21,324 bases of DNA from an uncultured Christensenella sp. Lineage in GTDB: Bacteria > Bacillota > Clostridia > Christensenellales > Pumilibacteraceae. Both the position numbers and the translations under genes were made by a program. Location of the stretch: NCBI GenBank assembly GCA_910585055.1, contig CAJUBY010000027.1, forward strand, positions 1 through 21,324. The letters run 5' to 3'. Positions 14,570-21,324 of the stretch are shown in pieces. How positions within the stretch are numbered: the stretch's first letter is position 1; every line of letters begins with the position of its first letter. A model generated the notes under the pieces. It saw nothing but the letters and a program-made list of their open reading frames with translations, was not told the origin of the DNA and did no database searches.

Positions 14570-16963
14570 TCAGAACTTGATCTCGAGCGTTACAGGCTTG
14601 TTTGCGGCAAGCTTTAAGCCTATCAATAAGCCGCGCGAATCGTCGAATTTTTGCGCGTCCGCCTTTTTGGGCGCTTTCGCCGTCTTGGGAAACTGTACGT
14701 CTATGACTGTCGCATGCTTCGCTTTTAGTTTGACGGTAAGCGAGCCGCGCGGTACATCCCATTCCAAAGACGACACTTCAACTCCTGCCCTGGTCTGGAA
14801 TCCGACGAGAGAGCCTTTGCTCGTTTCGGCGGATAATGCCGGCAAAAGATGTATTGTCGTAGGCGTGGACTGAACCAGAGATTCCTGCAATGCTCCGGCG
14901 ACCATTACGTTGACATACGGCACCGGCTGCGCCCAGATATCTTTTTTGCCGCTACCCATACCGCGCCAATCGCTTTTGGCGAAGATTAGGTTGTTCATCG
15001 CCATTCCGCGCACAAGCGCATTTATCTGTTCGTATACCTGATCCCCGTCGCACAGCCTCGCATACACCTGCGCATACCCGGCAAGCGCGTCTGCAGTCAT
15101 GTTTTCACGTGCAGACACGCCCTTTTTACGCGCGGTATTGCCCAGCGCTTTATTGAGCTCCGCATTGTCGCGGTTACGGTAATCGGGATAAACCGGATAA
15201 TACATCGCAAGCGACGGAGACAGCGGATTATCGGTACATCTGTCGTCTATATATTCGCTCAAAGTTCCGTCGTTGTTATATTTATACGGCGGTATTTTTT
15301 TGAGCATATCTTCCCATTTTATGATTTCCGCTTTGTTCATCGCGGCGGATTTCGAGCCTTCGATAAGATTTGTGAGCAGGCTTCTGGCGACAGCAAAATC
15401 GACTGTCGCGTTTTTCGCTATGGCGTGTTCTTCGCCGGTACCGGCAAGATTACCCGCCGTAGTAAACGGCGAGTACGACGGCGACGATTCGTAGTACTTA
15501 AGATCTACGAGCTTAAAGAACTCTTCGTAGAACGTAGCGGCTTCCTTCATAAACGGCAATGCGCGGCTTTTCAAAAACTTTTGATCGTCGGTATACAGTG
15601 CATAATCGTAGAACAGATTGCCAAGCCAACCTGCAACGCCCGTAAAATGAATGATCGAATCGCTTATATCGCCGGGGAATCCCGTCGACGAAGAAGTGGT
15701 ATACGGCACGAAAATTCCGCGGCAGCCGTACAGCCTAGACGCGTTTGTTTTTAACTGCGGCATTACCGATTCGTACAGATGGAACACGCTCTCCGCAAAA
15801 TCGTTGAGATTACCGGCTTGCGTCATATCGTATACCGCCTGCAAACTTCCGGCAGCATTTATCTGTGCGCTTTCCGCCTTATAATCGCCGCACCATAATC
15901 CATAAGGCGCAAACGGCCTCGCTTCCGGACGAGTTCCGGTTATCATAAGATATCGCCCGTAAGCCCAAAGTTTTTCGAGCATGGCGGGATCGGTTTCGCC
16001 GCTTTGCACGGCTTTACCGACTGCTCCGTCCACATATGCTTCCCTATCCTGCGGATCTGCGGCAAAATCCACTTCCGCGGAAAAGAAAAGTTTTTGATGC
16101 AACGTCTGATGTTCTTTTAAAAGTTTATCGTAAGTAAGTTTTATTTCGGCTATAGACGCCTTGCATTCTTTCCACGCCTTGTCGCGCGGCGCTTCGATAA
16201 AAGGCTTTATTATCACAAGTATCTTTTCCGCGCCCGTAACCACAAGGCTGTCGCCCACTATCTCCTGTTTACCGGCAAAGAAATTGACTTTGGCGACCGC
16301 GCCGAAGTCTGCTCCGGACGATGATCGCGCCGAAAAATACAGCCAATAATTTTCGCACTTGGCGGTGACGTTTTCCGGAGTGGACGAAACTGCGACAGGT
16401 GTTCTGGCGTTGAACCTGTCGTGCATTTCGAACTTGAACGAGGCATCGATATTTTTCTGCCCCACTCTCGAAATTTCGTATACCACGATATCGCGCGCAC
16501 GCGATACAAAAGCGTTACGCTCGAACCTGGTAGCGCCGTCCTTAAACGATACGGACGCTTCCGCGTTTTCCATATCCAGCGTACGCGAATACTCCTTTGC
16601 GCCGCGGTCGATCTTCATATCTATCTTAAAATCGCAAAGCGGCAACGGATACGACAGTTGAGGCCGGTAATTCTTGCGGATCAACTCCGTAGACAGAATT
16701 TTTTCCGCGCCGAGAAAATCTCCGTCGTCGATCTTTTTACGTACGGAAGGAACCTTTTCGGCAATATCCTGCAAAGCCGAATCCTTGCCCTGCCACCAAA
16801 GATCGCCGTGAGTCAGCATTATTTCGTCGCTTGCCGCGCCGCCGCAAACGGCAGCGCCTATAACCCCGTTGCCCAGCGGCAAACTGTCACGCCACCTGCT
16901 GCCCCACCATGACGAGGGCTGTGAAAATTTCAATGTATTTTTCGGCTTGCGCGTAACTGCCAT
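14570..16963 (-). CDS. GH95-like glycoside hydrolase with altered catalytic motifs
   Basis: Cytoplasmic protein of 797 residues, without signal peptide. The N-terminal beta-sandwich domain carries the GH95 (alpha-L-fucosidase / alpha-L-galactosidase) opening: 'RDSLPLGNGVIGAAVCGGAASDEIMLTHGDLWWQGK' (25-60), then helices like 'VRKKIDDGDFLGAEKIL'. The (alpha/alpha)6 barrel spans about 325-710, and 'TIHLLPALS' (703-711) starts the usual C-terminal part. The catalytic motifs differ from those I recall for GH95: 'NIN' is AQIN (366-369), 'SPSPEN' is SPSYSPFT (494-501), 'HRHLSHL' is NPLSPSLAM (579-587), and 'FQIDGNFG' is QPVPYVNVM (679-687). Either substrate choice is unusual or catalysis is changed. 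GGAGG lies about eight bases before the ATG, and a good promoter lies upstream. It is transcribed alone; linkage to the importer at 1-3810 is only a guess. Confidence 0.78.
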   Translation of the reverse strand: MAVTRKPKNTLKFSQPSSWWGSRWRDSLPLGNGVIGAAVCGGAASDEIMLTHGDLWWQGKDSALQDIAEKVPSVRKKIDDGDFLGAEKILSTELIRKNYRPQLSYPLPLCDFKIDMKIDRGAKEYSRTLDMENAEASVSFKDGATRFERNAFVSRARDIVVYEISRVGQKNIDASFKFEMHDRFNARTPVAVSSTPENVTAKCENYWLYFSARSSSGADFGAVAKVNFFAGKQEIVGDSLVVTGAEKILVIIKPFIEAPRDKAWKECKASIAEIKLTYDKLLKEHQTLHQKLFFSAEVDFAADPQDREAYVDGAVGKAVQSGETDPAMLEKLWAYGRYLMITGTRPEARPFAPYGLWCGDYKAESAQINAAGSLQAVYDMTQAGNLNDFAESVFHLYESVMPQLKTNASRLYGCRGIFVPYTTSSSTGFPGDISDSIIHFTGVAGWLGNLFYDYALYTDDQKFLKSRALPFMKEAATFYEEFFKLVDLKYYESSPSYSPFTTAGNLAGTGEEHAIAKNATVDFAVARSLLTNLIEGSKSAAMNKAEIIKWEDMLKKIPPYKYNNDGTLSEYIDDRCTDNPLSPSLAMYYPVYPDYRNRDNAELNKALGNTARKKGVSARENMTADALAGYAQVYARLCDGDQVYEQINALVRGMAMNNLIFAKSDWRGMGSGKKDIWAQPVPYVNVMVAGALQESLVQSTPTTIHLLPALSAETSKGSLVGFQTRAGVEVSSLEWDVPRGSLTVKLKAKHATVIDVQFPKTAKAPKKADAQKFDDSRGLLIGLKLAANKPVTLEIKF

Positions 16964-17207
16964 TATACTATTCCTCCGATGGTTTCTTTAATGAGAATTA
17001 TACCATATAAATTTTGCTTTTGTCCACTGTTCGGCTAACATTTTACGCCATAAAATCCGAAAATACCGAAAAATTACGCAGTTTTACGGTCTTAACGGCG
17101 CTGTAACGCCTTTAGGCCCGAATACAGCAATTTTCCCTATCCGAAAAATGTTGTCCGCACGGACTTCCGGTAACTGCGGATTTATGTCCGCACGTTTCCC
17201 GTTACGA
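16964..17207. other. Intergenic region with GH95-like promoter and short repeats
   Basis: No gene is seen here. Besides the promoter at 16997-17026, it holds two direct copies of TGTCCGCACG (17152-17161 and 17185-17194), the hairpin GTCCG-CA-CGGAC (17153-17164) and an inverted repeat TGCGGA/TCCGCA (17175-17180 and 17187-17192). These stand 120 to 170 bases behind the GH95-like promoter and just beyond the terminator of the next gene, so they might be regulator sites or remnants. Confidence 0.45.
16997..17026 (-). promoter_or_regulatory. Promoter of the GH95-like gene
   Basis: On the minus strand TGGACA (17026-17021, one mismatch to consensus) and TATAAT (17002-16997) are separated by 18 bases, and the -10 box is preceded by TGG, an extended -10 element. 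Initiation near 16990 gives a leader of about 27 bases holding the GGAGG site. Confidence 0.72.
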
Positions 17208-17240
17208 TGTAAAAACCGCACTCGAAGTGCGGTTTTTACA
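17208..17240 (-). terminator. Intrinsic terminator of the M28-like membrane protein gene
   Basis: TGTAAAAACCGCACT (17208-17222) and its exact complement (17226-17240) form a 15-pair stem with a three-base loop, giving a GC-rich core followed by a run of five T residues on both strands. It begins about 20 bases after the stop at 17261 and should end that transcript. No gene converges from the left, so the plus-strand activity probably has no role. Confidence 0.85.
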
Positions 17241-17260
17241 ATAGTCTATTGATATGCTTG

Positions 17261-20122
17261 TCAAACAGACAATGTGCTCTTAATAACTATACCGGCACGC
17301 AAACCGTTAAGATCGGCATTATCCTTTACGCTGTTCCATTCGTCCACTATATCCAACAGAGTATCGGTTTCGGACAGCATACGGTATTCTTCGTATTCTA
17401 TCCGCGAGATACTGCCGCCTTCCACATCTAGCGTGAACATAGTATCGAATCCGTACGGCAAACGCAAAACTATCTCGTCGCGGTTGTTGAATTCGTAAAC
17501 GTAGCCCTCGTAATCTTCGCCGAAGTTTTTATTGACTTCCTTAAGGGTTATCTTCGTTATACTGCGCGCCGAAGGGATCTTGATCGTTACATTGGAGTGT
17601 GCCCCGTCAAACGTAGTGACAGTATATGTCTTATCCGATTTGCTCACGCTCGGATCGCGGTAAATGATCTCGCCGACGTTGTAGTTGACGTTTTTCGTAT
17701 ACCTATTGCCGGCGGCATCCCACGTAAGATCGGATATGTTGCGGCTGATAAACTTATACGTCATAAGATCGCCGACCACTATACGCTGTGACGTACCTGC
17801 GGAATCCTTTTCGATCTCGTATATGAGCGAATCGTTATACACCGCGTCGTTATAAGAATGGAATCCCGTAAGCGTTTTATTGTAATCGACTCCGAATCCG
17901 CCGGAAAACAACGCTATGACTATACCGATAACCGCAACTACGCTGATACCGAAATAATTTTTGTAATTATACGGAACTTTTTCTTTATCTACGCGCTTAT
18001 ACGTTTTTTCCGTAAACTTGCCTTTTTTTGCGCGGTCTTCCACCTTTTCGGTGACCATATGCTCTACTCTTATGGTACGGTCGGGAAGCTTTTTGACAAG
18101 TTTGTCCAGCATAGGCTGAGTCCTGTCGAGATAAGGCACCGCAACACCGGTCATCGCGGTGAATACAGTCATCAGAACAGGCAGCAATACGAGCGGCAAC
18201 AACGACGACACCATTACGACTTCCGCCATGATCAACGGCAAGCAAAGCGCAACCGGGATCGCATAGAGATACAATCTGTCCATTCCGAAACCGAACTTCG
18301 CTTTAAACGTTTTGTGCAGACACACAGTAACGAGCGAGACGGCAAGCATAAGCAGTCCGATCCAGCCCGTCATAAACGAGTATGTGGGGCAAGCAAAGCT
18401 CATAACTGCGCCTGCGATACCGAACAGCACCGCCGTACCGCGCACTACGTCCGACGATGTGACCTTGAACAGTCTTTTATACAAAGTAGTAAATCCGAAT
18501 GCCGAGGCTATCGATATTACGACCGCAGCGATCATAATACCGGCGTTCATATAACGAAGCTGCAACAAAGACTGTATGGGCAACACGCCGAAGCCGGTAA
18601 GCATAAGCGTCACAAGGAAATACGCCGCAAGAAGCGCCACGAGCGTGCTGGCAACTACAGCCAACTGTACACCTGCCGCGATCAACATGTTCTTTAGAGA
18701 GAAAGTCTTTTTGAGTATGAGTGCAATGACTACCGCGGCGAGCATCGCAAGTATAAGCGCGCCTACGACATACGCCGCAACAGGCGTATAGGCTACTGTG
18801 CCGCCGTCGAGATACGAAAACACCGCCGTACCGTCGGTTCCGACAGCGCCGTAACTGTCCGTAGAATCGGCGAATTTTTCGACGTAGTCTTTTATAAGTC
18901 TCGCCTGCTGTTTTATTACAGAATCGGAAACATTATCCGCCGTATCGAGCGACGACTGTCCTTTGTCAAGACCGCCGAGCACGGCGACCTGAACCGCAGG
19001 GATCTTGCCGAACGCTTTTACCGCATGTATGTTGATAAGCCCGTCGGGCAGCGAATCGGTAACAACGGACGAATTGAACACGTTGCCGGAAACCGAAGCG
19101 TAAGCATTGAGATAATCCAGATCTGCGCCGGACATATCTGTCAGCGCCAGCGTACCCGAATTACCGTATGCATCCAAACTAATACCGGCTTTGGCGCGCG
19201 ACGTGACGTCGTCGAAGCCTTTGAAAAGATTGAAAAACGCGTATGCACCGTACGACATGTCGAGATCTTCGGTAAACACCACGACGATATCGTTTTTATA
19301 GCTCTTTCCCGATTTTGCAAATTCTATAAGAGACTGTACGGCATTCGCAACAAACGCGCCGTTGCTTGCCGCGCCTTTGGTATCCGTACGCGTATCGTAT
19401 CTGACGGTTATCACTACCGCGCCGGCATTAGCCTTTCCCGAAGGAACTGCCGCTACGATATTGGTAACGTTTAAGCCGGCTATCATTTCGGGCAATCCGA
19501 GCGTATCCTGAAGATCGCCGTCCAATGTGGAAGTCTGCAACGTAACGGTCGGCTTTTTGACATCGCCGTCTTTTTTATAACCCGTTATTGTGGTTATAAG
19601 TTCGTTTTCTTCCGCATTATCGTCCTTTTCGGTCTTTACTTCCTCTACTCGCGCAAAACCGCCGGCTTCCAATACGCCCAGTATATATGCACGGGCATCG
19701 GACAGCGCTCCGTTATCCACTGTCGACGAAATAGACGAGCGAGATGTTTCGGACAGCTCCTTTATGTGAGAACCGACAGCCTTATAGTATCCGTCGCCGT
19801 AAGCGCTCGGATAATAACCGACCGCCCCGTCCAACGCCGAAAATACAAACATCAGCATTACAAAGAGCGCAAGCACGGGATAATATATCAATTTAAACAG
19901 TTTACGCTTTTTTTCCGCGGGCATAGCGGACTTAGCTGTACTCGCCTTTTTGACTTTTTTTATCTCCGTATTTTCGGAATTGTCCGAATTTCCGCTTTTT
20001 TCCGACACACGATCTTCCGTTACGACATCCTCGGTATCGGCCGCCGGCACCGTGTTGCCGGAGTCCTCTGCGGTTTCGACGTTTTGTTCGTCGAGCTTGT
20101 TTTCGATTTCTTCGTTACTCAT
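17261..20122 (-). CDS. Polytopic membrane protein with a degenerate M28-like peptidase domain
   Basis: Protein of 953 residues. An acidic, disordered N-terminus with a basic stretch (about 54-75) leads to one membrane segment (78-98). An M28-type aminopeptidase fold follows (about 110-420), then several membrane segments (about 445-690), a basic loop, one more membrane segment ('YFGISVVAVIGIVIALF') and a soluble C-terminal domain of about 200 residues rich in beta strands. The layout recalls ERMP1/Fxna-type M28 proteins. The metal ligands are mostly lost: the HxD histidine is R241 (RYD), the bridging Asp of GAxDN is S253 (GAASNG), the second Glu of EE is D286 (TEDLD), the last His is Q389 (GQSSLDT); D317 remains. 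It is therefore probably catalytically dead and may act as a binding or sensing protein. GGAG precedes the ATG. Family placement is by motif position, from memory. Confidence 0.75.
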   Translation of the reverse strand: MSNEEIENKLDEQNVETAEDSGNTVPAADTEDVVTEDRVSEKSGNSDNSENTEIKKVKKASTAKSAMPAEKKRKLFKLIYYPVLALFVMLMFVFSALDGAVGYYPSAYGDGYYKAVGSHIKELSETSRSSISSTVDNGALSDARAYILGVLEAGGFARVEEVKTEKDDNAEENELITTITGYKKDGDVKKPTVTLQTSTLDGDLQDTLGLPEMIAGLNVTNIVAAVPSGKANAGAVVITVRYDTRTDTKGAASNGAFVANAVQSLIEFAKSGKSYKNDIVVVFTEDLDMSYGAYAFFNLFKGFDDVTSRAKAGISLDAYGNSGTLALTDMSGADLDYLNAYASVSGNVFNSSVVTDSLPDGLINIHAVKAFGKIPAVQVAVLGGLDKGQSSLDTADNVSDSVIKQQARLIKDYVEKFADSTDSYGAVGTDGTAVFSYLDGGTVAYTPVAAYVVGALILAMLAAVVIALILKKTFSLKNMLIAAGVQLAVVASTLVALLAAYFLVTLMLTGFGVLPIQSLLQLRYMNAGIMIAAVVISIASAFGFTTLYKRLFKVTSSDVVRGTAVLFGIAGAVMSFACPTYSFMTGWIGLLMLAVSLVTVCLHKTFKAKFGFGMDRLYLYAIPVALCLPLIMAEVVMVSSLLPLVLLPVLMTVFTAMTGVAVPYLDRTQPMLDKLVKKLPDRTIRVEHMVTEKVEDRAKKGKFTEKTYKRVDKEKVPYNYKNYFGISVVAVIGIVIALFSGGFGVDYNKTLTGFHSYNDAVYNDSLIYEIEKDSAGTSQRIVVGDLMTYKFISRNISDLTWDAAGNRYTKNVNYNVGEIIYRDPSVSKSDKTYTVTTFDGAHSNVTIKIPSARSITKITLKEVNKNFGEDYEGYVYEFNNRDEIVLRLPYGFDTMFTLDVEGGSISRIEYEEYRMLSETDTLLDIVDEWNSVKDNADLNGLRAGIVIKSTLSV

Positions 20123-20138
20123 TACTGCTCCGAATATA

Positions 20139-20144
20139 ATTATA
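20139..20144 (-). promoter_or_regulatory. Possible -10 box for the M28-like gene
   Basis: A perfect TATAAT on the minus strand ends 16 bases before the ATG at 20122, with GGAG between them. No good -35 box lies at 16-18 bases; the best candidates match consensus poorly. If used, it would need an activator, and the divergent WYL regulator is a natural suspect. Confidence 0.4.
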
Positions 20145-20294
20145 GGTATAAAGGTATTTTAACATACTTCCTAAATTATTACAATTAAATTGAACTCCTT
20201 TTTAAAAAATTTTATCTCCGCGGCTCGCACTGTCCGTCATAATGTAAAGATGTGCGTTTCAGCATGTCGTTCACGAACAGACCGGTACCCTCCT

Positions 20295-21221
20295 ATGCCG
20301 CAAGCAACGATGTTTTCGATCCTTATGATACTTATTAACAAACGGCAGGTCTCGCGCGATTACCTTGCCGAAAGGTTTTCCGTGAGCAAAAGGACCATAT
20401 CGAGATACCTCAACGCGCTCGAAGACGCAGGCGTTCCCATAGTTTCCACGCCGGGCAGACACGGAGGAGTCGCACTTGCGCAAGATTACGTTATCGATAA
20501 GGCATATCTTTCGGAAGCGGAAACATCAAGGCTCAAAAACGCGCTGGAGATCACCGCCTGCGAATTTGCCGACGGCGTAAACATGTCGCTCATCGAAAAA
20601 CTGGAAACGGTAAGCAAACTGCGCGAACGCGACGATTACGCGATAAAACAGGACGGGTTGCTTATCGATTGCGAATACGGACAAGCGGAAACATTGAAAC
20701 CGCAGATCAGAACTTTGTCGTACGCTATAGAACACAACCGCGCAGTAGAGATCAAATACGCCGACGCGCGCGGCACGGTCTCCTACCGTACCGTCGAACC
20801 GTACACATTGGTATTTAAGGCTGGTGCATGGTATTTATACGCCATGTGCAAACTTCGCGGAGATTTTCGGCTGTTCAAACTTTCCAGGATAAGCGATCTG
20901 CGTAAGACCAGCAAAGGCTTTACAAGGCTCGAAAGCCGGCTTGCCGAAAAATTGGAACTCGAGTTTTACAATGAAATATATATCGATCTCGAATTGGAAT
21001 TCTTTCCGTCGGTCACCGACGATATTATAGACTGGCTGGGAATTTCGGCGGTCACGGAACGCGGCACAAAGCTCGTGGCTAGTGCGGAAGTACCGCTCAC
21101 CGAGCGTCTTGTAAAACGCATACTGTCTTTCGGTTCGTCCGTCAAAGTTTTACAGCCGCCGATGTTGCGCGAACAGATCCGATCGGAATCGCAGCGACTG
21201 TACGATATTTACAAAGAATAG
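20295..21221 (+). CDS. WYL-domain transcriptional regulator (HTH + WYL + C-terminal extension)
   Basis: DNA-binding regulator of 308 residues from the chosen start. Residues 7-60 form the N-terminal helix-turn-helix of the DeoR/HTH_11 type ('ILINKRQVSRDYLAERFSVSKRTISRYLNAL', then the wing 'STPGRHGG'). Residues 135-205 form the WYL domain, with W179-Y180-L181 in 'GAWYLYA' and the ligand-contact stretch 'FRLFKLSRISDL' (191-202). The WCX-like C-terminal part runs to the end. WYL proteins sense nucleotides or other small ligands. The frame is open to a TTG at 20190 and an ATG at 20355-equivalent positions do not help; ATG at 20295 is preferred because the helix-turn-helix then begins at the usual distance from the N-terminus, although no ribosome site precedes any option. 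It diverges from the M28-like membrane gene, which it may control. Confidence 0.85.
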   Translation: MPQATMFSILMILINKRQVSRDYLAERFSVSKRTISRYLNALEDAGVPIVSTPGRHGGVALAQDYVIDKAYLSEAETSRLKNALEITACEFADGVNMSLIEKLETVSKLRERDDYAIKQDGLLIDCEYGQAETLKPQIRTLSYAIEHNRAVEIKYADARGTVSYRTVEPYTLVFKAGAWYLYAMCKLRGDFRLFKLSRISDLRKTSKGFTRLESRLAEKLELEFYNEIYIDLELEFFPSVTDDIIDWLGISAVTERGTKLVASAEVPLTERLVKRILSFGSSVKVLQPPMLREQIRSESQRLYDIYKE

Positions 21222-21324
21222 ATAAATACGCCGATCGAAGCAAGCTGATCCATTTTCGTGTATATAATTGTTTTCTTAACCGCGCATACTAACGGCATGG
21301 AAAAGAAACACACCTACAAAGACA
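21222..21324. other. Right-end intergenic stretch, possible next gene start
   Basis: After the WYL stop there is a TATAAT on the plus strand (21263-21268) without a good -35, then an ATG at 21297 opening a frame MEKKHTYKD that runs off the window. No ribosome site precedes this ATG. Nine codons are too few to call a gene. Confidence 0.25.

Noticed and set aside
20190..20294. TTG or internal ATG upstream as start of the WYL regulator
   Set aside because: The added residues match nothing in the family and no ribosome site is present; 20295 is preferred but not proven.
21297..21324. Start of another gene at the right edge (MEKKHTYKD...)
   Set aside because: Only nine codons are visible and no ribosome site precedes it; kept only as a note.
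1..21324. CRISPR arrays, transposases, phage genes, tRNA or rRNA genes, integration sites
   Set aside because: No regular spaced repeats, no such proteins and no tRNA-like or rRNA-like stretch were seen on either strand.

Overview
The window is a dense chromosomal segment of a low-to-mid GC Gram-positive bacterium, most likely an uncultured Clostridia-like member of the Bacillota. The signs are strong GGAGG ribosome sites on most genes, sigma-A type promoters (TTGNNN-N17-TATAAT), a YesL-type membrane protein beside a family-1 sugar ABC importer, a clostridial-style lipobox, and DAP-pathway lysine genes. No phage, IS, CRISPR, rRNA or tRNA was seen. The taxonomic placement is inference from gene content only.

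Layout. (1) 1-3810, minus strand: a carbohydrate importer operon, in order YesL/DUF624-like membrane protein, solute-binding lipoprotein, MalF-type permease, MalG-type permease (cut by the window edge). No ATPase is present. (2) 3811-4201: a divergent regulatory region with two well-formed promoters and several perfect inverted repeats, then 4202-5200 (+): a winged-helix regulator with a large beta-rich C-terminal domain, the likely local controller of the importer. (3) 5201-5577: no credible gene, but hairpin-rich. (4) 5630-11600, minus strand: an apparent five-gene operon of M20 deacetylase, YesL-like membrane protein with a charged tail, TPR protein, HEAT-like helical protein and HD-domain hydrolase, with a promoter at the head and an intrinsic terminator at the end. 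(5) 11841-14484 (+): asd-dapA-dapB, making tetrahydrodipicolinate for lysine and peptidoglycan. (6) 14570-16963 (-): a GH95-like glycosidase with its own promoter. (7) 17261-20122 (-): a 953-residue membrane protein with an M28-like peptidase domain that has lost most metal ligands. (8) 20295-21221 (+): a WYL-domain regulator diverging from it.

How the parts may work together. The importer, its divergent regulator and the cytoplasmic GH95-like enzyme fit uptake and breakdown of an oligosaccharide, although the glycosidase is about 10 kb from the importer and has a separate promoter. The M20 enzyme diverging from asd-dapA-dapB is a reasonable candidate N-acetyl-diaminopimelate deacetylase. The four genes cotranscribed behind it have no recognised joint function and are the least understood block. 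The M28-like membrane protein looks like a pseudopeptidase and may be controlled by the adjacent WYL protein.
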